Of a stretch of 62,376 nucleotides of DNA, positions 9,055 through 17,491 are shown one piece after another. Position 1 is the stretch's first letter. Each line of letters opens with the position of its first letter. The position numbers and the translations under genes are program-made. The notes under the pieces are model-generated. The model saw only the letters and a program-made list of their open reading frames with translations, was not told the origin of the DNA and ran no database searches. The stretch lies in NCBI GenBank assembly GCA_029055565.1, contig JAIDCZ010000023.1:1-62376 (forward strand), written 5' to 3'. Source of the stretch: Clostridiales bacterium. Lineage in GTDB: Bacteria; Bacillota; Clostridia; Christensenellales; Pumilibacteraceae.

Positions 9055-10013
9055 ACACCAAACAGTACATGGCAATGTTTGCGCGGCTTGCGGAAAACGA
9101 CGAGATACCGCGCGACTTGTACGACAAAATGCTTGCGGAAATTGCGCAAAAGGGCAAAATGACCAAAAGCATATACAACGACTACTTGACCGAACTGGAA
9201 AAGCGCAGACTGTTCGACGTGGACGGCGCGCCGTTTACCACCGAAAAGAGCGCACAGACAGACGGCACGTACGTGTACAAACGCACCAAAAATCCGTTTT
9301 GGCATTTCTCCCATTGGGCGTGGAGCACGATTTTCAAGTTAATCGGGTTTATCGGCGGGGCGATAGTGTTCGGCGTTTGGCACGTTAAGGGTCGCAAAAA
9401 ACTGAAAAAGTTAGGTCCGTGCATAACGACGTCCAATCACGTCGGGTACCTTGATGCGGTGCTTACCTTGCGTGCGACCGGCATGCAAAGCCGATACATA
9501 GTGGCCGCGCCGCACAACTGCAAAAAGACCTTGGGCGGGCATATACTTTGCGCGGCGGGCGAGCTTCCGTTGCCCATCAACTTTAAGGGAATGCGTTCGT
9601 TCAACGATATGCTGGACTACGCGGCCCACAAAAAAAAGGCAAAGATACATTTTTACGCCGAAAAGAGCATGTGGATAGACTACCGCAAGCCGCGGCCGTA
9701 CAAGGACGGCGCGTTCCATTACGCCGAACGGCTGGATATACCGGTGGTGCCCATGCTGTACTGCTTCAAAACCCCGCGCGGACTGCGCAAGCTTTTTCAC
9801 CTACCCAAAGCGGTGATTAAGATAGGCGAGCCGCTGTACGTAAATACAGAGCTTCCGCCGCGCGAGCGTAAAGCCGATTTGGCACAGCGCACGTATAACG
9901 CCGCAGTGCAGATGTACGAACAGTTTTACGGCGTGCCCATGACCTACCTCGACCCGATAGCGACGGACGGCGTAGGCGTTACGGACGAAGCCGTAACCCA
10001 ACAAAACGACTGA
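9051..10013 (+). CDS. plsC: PlsC-family 1-acylglycerol-3-phosphate acyltransferase
   Basis: 320 residues. The first 85 residues look like a helical extension. The PlsC domain follows with the HX4D box in S-N-H-V-G-Y-L-D, a hydrophobic segment just before it (about 90-115) and a P-V-V-P-M strand. The second box, usually F-P-E-G-T-R-S, is degenerate here as F-Y-A-E-K-S-M-W. The family acylates lysophosphatidic acid to phosphatidic acid. Coupling to the GT28 gene by a 4-bp overlap supports a joint role in glycolipid or phospholipid synthesis, though the altered box leaves acceptor specificity open. Confidence 0.82.
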   Translation: MNTKQYMAMFARLAENDEIPRDLYDKMLAEIAQKGKMTKSIYNDYLTELEKRRLFDVDGAPFTTEKSAQTDGTYVYKRTKNPFWHFSHWAWSTIFKLIGFIGGAIVFGVWHVKGRKKLKKLGPCITTSNHVGYLDAVLTLRATGMQSRYIVAAPHNCKKTLGGHILCAAGELPLPINFKGMRSFNDMLDYAAHKKKAKIHFYAEKSMWIDYRKPRPYKDGAFHYAERLDIPVVPMLYCFKTPRGLRKLFHLPKAVIKIGEPLYVNTELPPRERKADLAQRTYNAAVQMYEQFYGVPMTYLDPIATDGVGVTDEAVTQQND

Positions 10014-10031
10014 AAAGGACAGACGATAAAC

Positions 10032-10844
10032 ATGGCAAAGATTATTGCAATAGCCAACCAAAAAGGCGGCGTCGGCAAAACCACCACTTGCGTAAACCTC
10101 GCGGCGTACTTTGCGGCGTTCGGTAAAAAGGTGCTTATTATAGACAACGATCCGCAAGGCAATGCGTCCAGCGGCTTGGGCGTGGAAAAGCACAAGGTTA
10201 AAAACTCGGTGTACAGCCTTATAATAGGCGACTGTGCCGCCGAGGACGCGGTGCTTCATACCGGCGTGGACAACTTGGATATTATTCCGTCAAACATAGA
10301 CCTTGCCGGCGCGGAAGCCGAGCTCGTAAGCCTTGATAAACGTGAAAGCTCGCTAAAGCGCGCCATTGCCACTATCAAGAATAACTACGACTATATATTT
10401 ATCGACTGCCCGCCGTTTATCGGATTGCTTACGCTAAACGCGCTTACCGCGGCAAACAGCATACTCATACCCATGCAAGGCGAGTACTTTGCGCTTGAGG
10501 GCTTGAGCCAGCTTATGAACACCATTAAGCTCGCAAAAAAGATACTCAATCCGTCGCTGGAAATAGAGGGCGTGGTGGTAACCATGTTCAATTCCCGCAC
10601 CAACCTCGTCAACTCGGTGGCCGAGGAAATTACTCACTACTTCGGCAAAAAGGCGTTTGCCACTCGCATTCCGCGCAGCGTTCGGCTTGCCGAGGCGCCG
10701 TCGTTCGGCATGCCTATCAGCCAGTTCGACCCGACCTCTGCCGGCGGCATCGCGTACAAAAATTTGGCAGAGGAAGTGCTCAACCGCAACCGCGACGCGT
10801 TTGAACCGATTAAGAACTTATCGGCACTTAAAAAGAGAAACTAA
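10032..10844 (+). CDS. soj: ParA/Soj-type chromosome partitioning ATPase
   Basis: 270 residues. It starts with the deviant Walker A motif K-G-G-V-G-K-T-T (residues 11-18) and has D-N-D-P-Q-G-N-A-S (Walker A') and I-D-C-P-P (Walker B), with G-E-Y-F-A-L-E-G downstream as in Soj. These ATPases pair with ParB/Spo0J in origin segregation. No parB-like gene is adjacent in this window, so assignment to the chromosomal Soj rather than an orphan ParA is by sequence only. It follows plsC by 18 bp, so it may be co-transcribed. Its stop codon is followed directly by the inverted-repeat end described at 10855. Confidence 0.9.
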   Translation: MAKIIAIANQKGGVGKTTTCVNLAAYFAAFGKKVLIIDNDPQGNASSGLGVEKHKVKNSVYSLIIGDCAAEDAVLHTGVDNLDIIPSNIDLAGAEAELVSLDKRESSLKRAIATIKNNYDYIFIDCPPFIGLLTLNALTAANSILIPMQGEYFALEGLSQLMNTIKLAKKILNPSLEIEGVVVTMFNSRTNLVNSVAEEITHYFGKKAFATRIPRSVRLAEAPSFGMPISQFDPTSAGGIAYKNLAEEVLNRNRDAFEPIKNLSALKKRN

Positions 10845-10850
10845 TGCAGA

Positions 10851-11272
10851 ATGCAGAATTAAGAATGCAGAATGAGGTGTTGGTATGAAGGAAGACAATC
10901 CTATCGTTGAAAAAAGCAAAGCGTTTGCTATTAGGATTATCAATCTGTATAAATATTTGAAAGATGAAAAGAAAGAATACGTTTTGTCTAAACAAGTTTT
11001 GAAAAGCGGAACAAGTGTTGGCGCAAACGTTAGGGAAGCCGCAAGGGCGCAAAGCAAGGCTGATTTTATTTCTAAGCAAAGTATAGCATTAAAAGAAGCG
11101 GATGAAACTTGTTATTGGTTAGAGCTATTGCACGAAACCGCATTTGTAGGCGATATAGAGTTCAACAGTATATATGCTGACGCAAATGAGTTGGTAAAAT
11201 TGCTCGTTGCTATTATAAAAGCGGCAAAGACGGCAACCGACTAATTCTGCATTCTGCATTCTTAATTCTTAA
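10851..11272. mobile_element. Putative inverted-repeat element carrying a four-helix-bundle gene
   Basis: The 20-bp sequence AGAATTAAGAATGCAGAATG (10855-10874) recurs in inverted orientation at 11250-11269, immediately either side of the four-helix-bundle gene. 19 of these 20 bases also form the ends of gene-less intergenic elements at 39028, 54058 and 58453. That pattern suggests a mobile or mobilised unit; no transposase is present. Confidence 0.5.
10885..11244 (+). CDS. Four-helix-bundle protein (23S rRNA intervening-sequence/S23 family)
   Basis: 119 residues, all-helical, with the family hallmarks S-G-T-S-V-G-A-N-V-R-E-A and E-A-D-E-T-C-Y-W-L. Proteins of this family (TIGR02436-like) are encoded inside intervening sequences of bacterial 23S rRNA, and a relative (Avd) assists diversity-generating retroelements; most chromosomal copies have no known role. 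The start ATG has a GAGGTG site about 10 nt upstream. Its base use is more AT-rich than the neighbouring ParA gene. The gene is tightly enclosed by inverted repeats, so it looks like a late arrival. Confidence 0.85.
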   Translation: MKEDNPIVEKSKAFAIRIINLYKYLKDEKKEYVLSKQVLKSGTSVGANVREAARAQSKADFISKQSIALKEADETCYWLELLHETAFVGDIEFNSIYADANELVKLLVAIIKAAKTATD

Positions 11273-11277
11273 TTTTC

Positions 11278-11306
11278 TTGACAACGGCATATCATTATGC
11301 TACACT
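11278..11306 (+). promoter_or_regulatory. Promoter of the TPP riboswitch transcript
   Basis: TTGACA (11278-11283) and TACACT (11301-11306), 17-bp spacer. It begins directly after the inverted-repeat end of the four-helix-bundle element. Confidence 0.75.
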
Positions 11307-11310
11307 ATTA

Positions 11311-11405
11311 TCGATGCAGGGGCGCAACCGCAGTTGCCGAGATGTCATTGTGTCATGACGGTCCCTTTGAACCTGTGAGTTAGTACTCGCGTAGGGAGCT
11401 GTCGG
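11311..11405 (+). promoter_or_regulatory. TPP riboswitch (THI element)
   Basis: The conserved THI-box parts occur in order: CAGGGG near 11317, GCCGAGATG (11336-11344), CCCTTTGAACCTG (11363-11375) and CGTAGGGA (11390-11397). This RNA binds thiamine pyrophosphate. A rho-independent terminator follows (11419-11448), so control is probably by transcription attenuation: high TPP stops expression of the downstream transporter. Confidence 0.93.
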
Positions 11406-11418
11406 ATTATCAAAGATA

Positions 11419-11448
11419 ACGGCTTGTCTACGCGACGAGCCGTTTTTC
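11419..11448 (+). terminator. Attenuator terminator of the TPP riboswitch
   Basis: 10-bp stem ACGGCTTGTC/GACGAGCCGT (one G-U pair) with a 5-nt loop and a T-rich tail, placed between the riboswitch and the transporter gene. Confidence 0.85.
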
Positions 11449-11480
11449 GTTTGCTATAATCTTTACTGACGGAGGAAGTC

Positions 11481-12734
11481 ATGTTTAAGGAAATCAAAAA
11501 CTACTTTGCCAACTTTAGTGACGTTACCAACACGTGCCGCACCATTGCGCTGTGGGTAACTATCGCGTTGCTCGTTGCGTTCGTCGTTACGCGCTTGTAT
11601 ATATTGGTAGCGCGAAAAAAGCAAAAGTACGACGAAGCTACGCTTGCCGCAGTAAGCAAGATCGCCAACGGCGCATGGATAGTTATTGCGCTGACGGCGG
11701 CGGTATGCTATATAATTACCTTTGCGGCATGCTACTTTGTGGGCGTGGCGCATGAAGAGGAATCTCTGTTCCCCATACTGTTCTATCCGTTGCTCGTTTT
11801 GGCATTGGCCGTCGTGGCGAGCGCGATTACGCTGTTCGTCAAGCCCAACTTTATTGCAAAAATCGTTTGCGCGGCGGTGTGCGGCAGTGCGCTTATTGCC
11901 GTAATAGTTTGCATGATAGTGTACTACCAAAGCGGACAAGCGGCCGAAAACAACTGGATGGACGTACTAAGCAATATCGGCTTGTACTTGAGCGCCGTTA
12001 TTTTGGCGGCGGCTATTATCGTCGCGGCAATACTGTGCGACCGCAAAAGCAAGCCTATGGATACGCGCACCATTACGTACGCGGCGGTGTGCGTTGCGCT
12101 GTCCTTTGCGCTCAGTTATATCCGACTGTTCAAAATGCCGATGGGTGGGAGTATAACCTTTGCGTCCATGCTGCCGCTTATGCTTTTCGCGTTTATGTTC
12201 GGCAGTCGCAAGGGCGTTATAGTTGGCGTAATCTACGGCTTGCTCCAAGCCATACAAGACCCATGGATTATCCACCCCGCGCAGTTTGCGCTCGACTACC
12301 TCGTTGCGTTCGGCGCGATAGGCCTTACCGGTTGCATACGCGAGCTGGGCGCGTTCAAGGGCAATATGCGCGCGCAGTTTGCGCTGGGCGCGGTTGTCGC
12401 TTGCGCGCTTAGATTTATCAGCCACTACTTTGCCGGCGTGTTCGCATTCGGCGCGGCCGGTGCGGACTACGTCCAATACGGCAGTGCGTTTGCCAACGCG
12501 TACTTCTACTCGTTCGTGTACCAGTGTTTGTACATCATTCCCGAGCTGGCTATAGTAATGGTAGCGTCAATGCTCGTGCTTACCTCGTCGGCCTTCCGCA
12601 AGCAGATAGAAATTCGCATTGCGGCGGGCGCAAAAGGCGAAAAGCAAGCGGCAACGCCTATGCAAGAGAGTTTGCCCGAAACAGAACAACAATTAGAGCC
12701 AACCGTGTCGGAAATAGGTGACAAAGCCGAATAA
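11481..12734 (+). CDS. thiT: ThiT-like thiamine ECF transporter S component with N-terminal membrane extension
   Basis: 417 residues. The C-terminal half (about 195-385) carries ThiT features: M-G-G-S-I-T-F-A-S-M-L-P, then Q-D-P-W and H-P-A-Q-F-A-L-D-Y. ThiT is the thiamine-binding membrane subunit that works with the shared EcfA/EcfT module. The family is normally about 190 residues. Here about 190 extra residues with five or so predicted membrane spans precede it, an unusual build. The upstream TPP riboswitch independently supports a role in thiamine uptake. The last 30 residues are polar. GGAGG precedes the ATG. Confidence 0.85.
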   Translation: MFKEIKNYFANFSDVTNTCRTIALWVTIALLVAFVVTRLYILVARKKQKYDEATLAAVSKIANGAWIVIALTAAVCYIITFAACYFVGVAHEEESLFPILFYPLLVLALAVVASAITLFVKPNFIAKIVCAAVCGSALIAVIVCMIVYYQSGQAAENNWMDVLSNIGLYLSAVILAAAIIVAAILCDRKSKPMDTRTITYAAVCVALSFALSYIRLFKMPMGGSITFASMLPLMLFAFMFGSRKGVIVGVIYGLLQAIQDPWIIHPAQFALDYLVAFGAIGLTGCIRELGAFKGNMRAQFALGAVVACALRFISHYFAGVFAFGAAGADYVQYGSAFANAYFYSFVYQCLYIIPELAIVMVASMLVLTSSAFRKQIEIRIAAGAKGEKQAATPMQESLPETEQQLEPTVSEIGDKAE

Positions 12735-12746
12735 TTGTTATATAAT
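12718..12746 (+). promoter_or_regulatory. Leaderless-type promoter of the HAD gene
   Basis: GTGACA (12718-12723), 17-bp spacer, perfect TATAAT (12741-12746). The ATG begins at 12753, six bases later, where transcription should start. Confidence 0.65.
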
Positions 12747-12752
12747 GGGTGT

Positions 12753-13391
12753 ATGAATTTACCCGATTACATAAGAGGCGCAATATTCGACCTTGACGGA
12801 ACGCTACTCGATTCGTTGGGCGTGTGGAGCGAGATTGACGAAAAGTTTTTGTCCAAGCGCGGCATGACCGTGCCGTCCGATTACGTGGACAATATAGGCA
12901 CTATGGAAATTCGTCAAGCCGCTGTGTACACCATAAATCGGTTCGGCCTTGCCGAAACGCCCGAAGCGGTTATGCAAGAATGGACGGATATGGCGGTAGG
13001 CGCGTATGCTACCGAGCTTAAGCTGAAGCCGAACGCCAAGGCGGCGTTGATTGAGCTTAAAGCAAAAGGTATAAAGCTGGCCGTCGCAACGTCGTCGACT
13101 ACCGATATGTGCTTACCCGCGCTAAAGAATAACGGCGTGCTCGATCTATTCGACGCCGTAGTAACAACGCGCGAGATAGGTAGGGGCAAGGCCTTTCCCG
13201 ACGTGTACCTTGCCGCCGCAAACCGCATAGGCGTTGTGCCCGAGCATTGCGCCGTATTCGAGGATTTGCTCGGCGCGCTAACCACGGCCAAGACCGCCGG
13301 ATTTTACGCGATAGGGGTGTACGACAAGCATTCGCTTCCCGACGCGGAAAAGATAAAATCGTTGGCAAACGATTACGTTAGTTTTGAATAA
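12753..13391 (+). CDS. HAD-superfamily phosphatase, beta-phosphoglucomutase-like
   Basis: 212 residues from ATG 12753. HAD motifs: I F-D-L-D-G-T-L (nucleophile first Asp), II A-T-S-S-T, III K-A-F-P-D and IV E-D-L-L. An alpha-helical cap lies between I and II, as in subclass I enzymes such as beta-phosphoglucomutase and sugar or nucleotide monophosphatases. Substrate cannot be read from sequence. A position next to glycogen genes would suit a sugar phosphate, but the gene has its own promoter. There is no convincing Shine-Dalgarno; the -10 box ends 6 nt before the ATG. Confidence 0.85.
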   Translation: MNLPDYIRGAIFDLDGTLLDSLGVWSEIDEKFLSKRGMTVPSDYVDNIGTMEIRQAAVYTINRFGLAETPEAVMQEWTDMAVGAYATELKLKPNAKAALIELKAKGIKLAVATSSTTDMCLPALKNNGVLDLFDAVVTTREIGRGKAFPDVYLAAANRIGVVPEHCAVFEDLLGALTTAKTAGFYAIGVYDKHSLPDAEKIKSLANDYVSFE

Positions 13392-13582
13392 TTCAGAATT
13401 CAAAATTAAGAATTATTGCGGCGAAGCCGCATTAAGGTAGAGATTCCTCGCGTTGCTCGGAATGACAAAAGAAAATTTAACTTTTTTTTGTCATTCAGAA
13501 CGAGCGCGTAAGCGCGAAGTGAAGAATCTCAACCTTTTTATTTTTAATTCTGCATTCTAAATTCTTAATTCTGAATTCGGCA
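13392..13582. repeat. Palindromic intergenic element, copy 2
   Basis: Close relative of 5234-5405: starts AATTCAGAATTCAAAATTAAG, has GCCGCATTAAGGT and inverted arms GAGATTCCTCGCGTTGCTC and GCGCGAAGTGAAGAATCTC, and ends in TTCTTAATTCTGAATTC. No gene is inside. Confidence 0.75.
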
Positions 13583-13588
13583 AAAGGC

Positions 13589-13617
13589 TTGATATTTACC
13601 TTGAAATGTTGTATAAT
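13589..13617 (+). promoter_or_regulatory. Promoter of glgB
   Basis: TTGATA (13589-13594) and TATAAT (13612-13617), 17-bp spacer, with AGGAGA ahead of the glgB ATG. Confidence 0.75.
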
Positions 13618-13659
13618 CGTATTGGTGAAAATATTCACAATAAACGATAGGAGATATTT

Positions 13660-15798
13660 ATGGATATCAAGACGCTTGACGCTTACCATCACGGAGACGC
13701 GTTTGACGCGTACAAGTATTTAGGCTGTCACTTCGACGCCAAAACGGGCACGGCGGTATTTCGCGTATGGTCGACGAGGGCCACGTCCATTGCCGTTATC
13801 GGCGACTTCAACAACTGGGACGTCAACGCCAACCGTATGACCAAGATTACCGAGGCCGGTATTTGGGAAGCTACGGTTAAGGGCGTTAAGCTTTACGACA
13901 ACTATAAATTCTATATAGAAAACGGATTTTCCTATCCTATATACAAGTGCGATCCGTACGCATTCCACCGCGAAACCTTTGAGGGCACCAACGCCAAGGT
14001 CGTGGATATAGACCACTTTAAGTGGACGGACGGTGAGTATCTGAAAAACAAAAAGAATCCGTACTCCGCGCCTATGACGGTGTACGAAGCGCATATGGCG
14101 TCTTGGCGCCGCTACGCCGACGGTAATACCTTCGATTACCGCAAGTTTGCCGACGAAATGAGCGCGTACCTTAAGGAAATGGGCTATACCCACCTCGAGC
14201 TTATGGGTGTTGCGGAATATCCGTTTGACGGATCTTGGGGCTACCAAGTTACCGGCTACTTTGCGCCGACATCGCGCTACGGCACTCCCGAGGACTTTGC
14301 CTACCTTGTAGACAAAATGCACTCTTGCGGCATTGCGGTCATTCTGGACTGGGTGCCCGGACACTTCCCCAAAAACGGCGACGGCTTGTACGAGTTTGAC
14401 GGCGGCCCGCTGTACGAGCACAGCGATCCGTTGCGCATGGAGCACAAGGAGTGGGGCACGCGTTGCTTCGACTACGGCCGGAACGAGGTGCGCAACTTCC
14501 TTATTTCTAACGCTTTTTACTGGCTGGACATGTACCATATAGACGGTCTGCGCGTGGACGCGGTGGCGAGCATGCTCTACCTCGACTACGGCAGATACGA
14601 ATGGCGCCCCAATATTTACGGCGGCAACGAGAACTTGGAAGCGGTGGATTTTTTGCGCCGGCTCAATACCGCAGTGTTTGCAAAGTATCCCAACGCGCTT
14701 ATGATAGCCGAGGAATCTACCGCATGGGGCGGCGTTTCCAGACCGGTCGATATGGGCGGACTCGGATTCAACTTCAAGTGGAACATGGGCTGGATGAACG
14801 ACACTTTGTCGTACATCAAGGTCGATCCGGTGTTCCGCAAATATCACCACAATACGATAACGTTCTCGATGATCTACGCGTTCACCGAAAACTTTATTCT
14901 GCCTATTTCGCACGACGAGGTGGTGTACGGCAAGGGCTCGCTTATCAACAAGATGCCGGGCGACTACGATATGAAGTTTGCGGGCGTGCGTAACTTCCTC
15001 ACTTATATGTGGTCGCACCCCGGCAAAAAACTGCTCTTTATGGGCGCCGAGCTCGGCCAGTTCAACGAATGGAATTTTGCAAAGGAGCTGGACTGGAACA
15101 TTCTCGACTATCCCGCGCACAAGGACTTGCAAAAGTTCGTTTCAGTGCTTAACGGCATTTACAAAAACTACCCCGCTATGCACGAAATCGACTACGACTG
15201 GAAAGGCTTTGAATGGCTGGTCGCAGACGATTACCAACAGAACATTCTCGTCTACGAGCGCCGCGACAGCGACGAAAACCGCATGATAGCTATTATCAAC
15301 TTCTCGCCGGTTCCGCACGACGGCTACCGTTTCGGCGCGCACGAGGGCGAGTACACCGAGCTGTTGCGCACCGAAATATTCAAGTGGAACCAGTCGGGCA
15401 CCGTTTACAAGACGGACGCAATACCCAGCCACGGCAAGGATACCTCGCTTGCAATAGACGTTCCTCCCATGGGCGGCATACTGCTGTACTGCCCGAGCGG
15501 CAAGAAAAAACCCGAAGCAAAACCTATAGCGGAAAAGACGGAAGCTAAGATTGCCGAAAAGAAGGCGGAGGCAAAAGTGCCCGCCCAAAAGGCGACTGCT
15601 GACAAAGCTGTCGAAAAGAAATCGGAGGTAAAATCGGCGGGCGAAAAGAAAACGACGGAGGCGAAAGCTCCCGCAAAAAAGGCCGTAGCCGAAAAGAAGG
15701 CGGATGCGCCCAAAAAGGCGACTGCGGAAAAGAAAGAAACCAAGGCCGCGGCAAAAAAGACGACGACCAAAAAAAACGACAAAGTAAATCAAATTTAG
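13660..15798 (+). CDS. glgB: 1,4-alpha-glucan branching enzyme with Lys/Ala-rich tail
   Basis: 712 residues. It makes alpha-1,6 branches in glycogen. A CBM48 domain comes first (F-R-V-W-S-T-R-A), then the GH13_9 barrel: nucleophile Asp300 in L-R-V-D-A-V, acid/base Glu351 in A-E-E-S and Asp419 in S-H-D-E-V, plus the H-P-G-K-K-L-L-F-M-G branching-enzyme motif. The last 100 or so residues (from about 613) are a low-complexity Lys/Ala/Glu tail resembling histone H1 or a nucleic-acid-binding tail, which branching enzymes do not normally have. It is first of four alpha-glucan genes in one direction. Confidence 0.95.
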   Translation: MDIKTLDAYHHGDAFDAYKYLGCHFDAKTGTAVFRVWSTRATSIAVIGDFNNWDVNANRMTKITEAGIWEATVKGVKLYDNYKFYIENGFSYPIYKCDPYAFHRETFEGTNAKVVDIDHFKWTDGEYLKNKKNPYSAPMTVYEAHMASWRRYADGNTFDYRKFADEMSAYLKEMGYTHLELMGVAEYPFDGSWGYQVTGYFAPTSRYGTPEDFAYLVDKMHSCGIAVILDWVPGHFPKNGDGLYEFDGGPLYEHSDPLRMEHKEWGTRCFDYGRNEVRNFLISNAFYWLDMYHIDGLRVDAVASMLYLDYGRYEWRPNIYGGNENLEAVDFLRRLNTAVFAKYPNALMIAEESTAWGGVSRPVDMGGLGFNFKWNMGWMNDTLSYIKVDPVFRKYHHNTITFSMIYAFTENFILPISHDEVVYGKGSLINKMPGDYDMKFAGVRNFLTYMWSHPGKKLLFMGAELGQFNEWNFAKELDWNILDYPAHKDLQKFVSVLNGIYKNYPAMHEIDYDWKGFEWLVADDYQQNILVYERRDSDENRMIAIINFSPVPHDGYRFGAHEGEYTELLRTEIFKWNQSGTVYKTDAIPSHGKDTSLAIDVPPMGGILLYCPSGKKKPEAKPIAEKTEAKIAEKKAEAKVPAQKATADKAVEKKSEVKSAGEKKTTEAKAPAKKAVAEKKADAPKKATAEKKETKAAAKKTTTKKNDKVNQI

Positions 15799-15810
15799 CT
15801 ACTTTGTGCA

Positions 15811-15840
15811 TGATATAATAAAACCGATCGCAAATACGGA
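15811..15840 (+). promoter_or_regulatory. 30-bp element shared with 27501-27530
   Basis: Starts with TGATATAATAAAAC (containing a TATAAT box) and matches 27501-27530 at 26 of 30 positions without gaps. Here it lies about 70 bp upstream of glgA. Probably promoter plus operator; the regulator is unknown. Confidence 0.45.
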
Positions 15841-15913
15841 TTATTATACTGATTACTTTGCGGCTTTGTGCAATCCGTACGATATTCGGATTTAAAAGGA
15901 GAAAGCGATAAAT

Positions 15914-17377
15914 ATGGCAAAAGCAAAAATTCACAACGTGTTGTTCGTCACTACCGAGGCGGATCCGTTTGCGTCTACCGGCGGACTGGGCGAGGTATGC
16001 TCGGCCTTGCCGCGTGCGCTCAACAAGACCAAAAAGACGGAAGCGCGCGTAATGCTGCCGCTTTACGAGGACGTTGCGTACAGATACAAGGACCGTATGA
16101 CATTCGTGTGCAACATCACCGTCGGGCTTGCGTGGCGCAATCAGTACTGCGGATTGTTCCGCATGGAGCACGAGGGGGTTGTGTATTACTTCGTAGACAA
16201 CGAGTACTACTTTAAGCGCGGCAAGCTTTACGGCTACTACGACGACGCCGAACGGTTTGCGTTCTTTTCGCGCGCGGCGTTGGAGCTTATTCCGTACCTC
16301 GACTTTAAGCCGGACGTCTTGCAGTCCAACGATCACCTTACCGCGCTCGTGCCGGTATACTACAAGCTGGACTACAAGGACCGCGACGGTTACAAGCATA
16401 TCAAGAACGTTTTTACCATTCACAACATAAATTATCAAGGTATATACCCGCTGATTATTGCCGGCGACGTATTCGGCATTTCGGACGAAAACGTGTCCGT
16501 CGTCGAGTACAACGGCAAGATAAACCTTGCTAAGGCGGCTATCGTCACTTGCGACAAAATCACCACCATGTCGCCGCAGTACGCGCGGGAGATTCGCTTG
16601 CCCGAGTTTGCGGGCGGGCTTGACGGCGTTTTGATAGAAAACCGCGAAAAGATCGTGGGCATACTCAACGGCATTGACGTAGACGAGCTCAACCCCGCGA
16701 CCAGCAAGTCGTTGTTTGTCAACTACGACGCCGACCACCTCGACGCCAAAAAGAAAAACAAAATCGAGCTTCAGCGCATGCTGTCGTTGCCCGAGGATCC
16801 CGACGTGCCCATCGTGTGCATGATAGGGCGCATGGTCGCGTACAATGGCTACGATTTGTTGCGTAAGTCCATCAATGCGGACAACGTAAACGAAAACCTC
16901 CTCGACGCCAATATGCAGCTTATTATCATGGGCATGGGCGACGCGGACATCGAGGGCTACTTGTCCTATATCCAGAACATGTACAACCGCAGAGTGCGCA
17001 CCCTCGTCACTTACAACAAGGACATTATGCACAAGCTGCTCGCGGCGGCCGATATTTGCCTTATTCCGTCGCGCACCGAGCCGTGCGGCCTTACGCCGAT
17101 GTATGCGAGCCGATTCGGCGCGGTACCGGTAGTGCGTGCAACCGGCGGACTTATCGACTCCATAGTCGATTGCGGCAAGGGCGACGTCGGCAACGGCTTC
17201 GTGTTCGAGGAGTACGATTCCGACGTAATGGACAAAACGATTTACCGTGCTCTCGATATGTTTACCAAGCACAAAGCCAAGTGGACGGCGCTCGTCAAGC
17301 GCGTTATGGCTTGCGACTTTTCTTGGGGCAAGTCGGCGCTCGAGTACAACGTGCTTTACCGCGTTCTTACGGCATAA
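15914..17377 (+). CDS. glgA: Glycogen synthase (GT5)
   Basis: 487 residues. It extends alpha-1,4-glucan from an activated glucose donor (ADP-glucose in most bacteria). Both Rossmann domains are recognisable: T-G-G-L-G-E-V at 22-28, N-D-H-L near 136, the H-N-I-N-Y-Q-G loop, and C-terminal R-T-E-P-C-G-L-T with the catalytic Glu and G-G-L-I-D. The lysine of the usual K-x-G-G-L donor motif is Ser21 here (A-S-T-G-G-L). AAAGGAG precedes the ATG. It lies about 115 bp after glgB and 115 bp before glgP. Confidence 0.93.
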   Translation: MAKAKIHNVLFVTTEADPFASTGGLGEVCSALPRALNKTKKTEARVMLPLYEDVAYRYKDRMTFVCNITVGLAWRNQYCGLFRMEHEGVVYYFVDNEYYFKRGKLYGYYDDAERFAFFSRAALELIPYLDFKPDVLQSNDHLTALVPVYYKLDYKDRDGYKHIKNVFTIHNINYQGIYPLIIAGDVFGISDENVSVVEYNGKINLAKAAIVTCDKITTMSPQYAREIRLPEFAGGLDGVLIENREKIVGILNGIDVDELNPATSKSLFVNYDADHLDAKKKNKIELQRMLSLPEDPDVPIVCMIGRMVAYNGYDLLRKSINADNVNENLLDANMQLIIMGMGDADIEGYLSYIQNMYNRRVRTLVTYNKDIMHKLLAAADICLIPSRTEPCGLTPMYASRFGAVPVVRATGGLIDSIVDCGKGDVGNGFVFEEYDSDVMDKTIYRALDMFTKHKAKWTALVKRVMACDFSWGKSALEYNVLYRVLTA

Positions 17378-17402
17378 TTAGGCACAAAAGTTTTAAAAAC
17401 GC

Positions 17403-17431
17403 TTGATTTTTTCGAGTGTATTATATACAAT
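17403..17431 (+). promoter_or_regulatory. Promoter of glgP
   Basis: TTGATT (17403-17408) and TACAAT (17426-17431), 17-bp spacer, about 60 bp before the glgP ATG. Confidence 0.6.
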
Positions 17432-17491
17432 TAAAAGTGCGCGTTTGCGCGCTATCCAATCAATTATACATCTATCGGAAACGGAGGATAT

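Noticed and set aside
15545-17272. 575-codon minus-strand frame across glgB and glgA
   Set aside because: Antisense to two well-conserved enzymes, with low-complexity composition and no recognisable domain.
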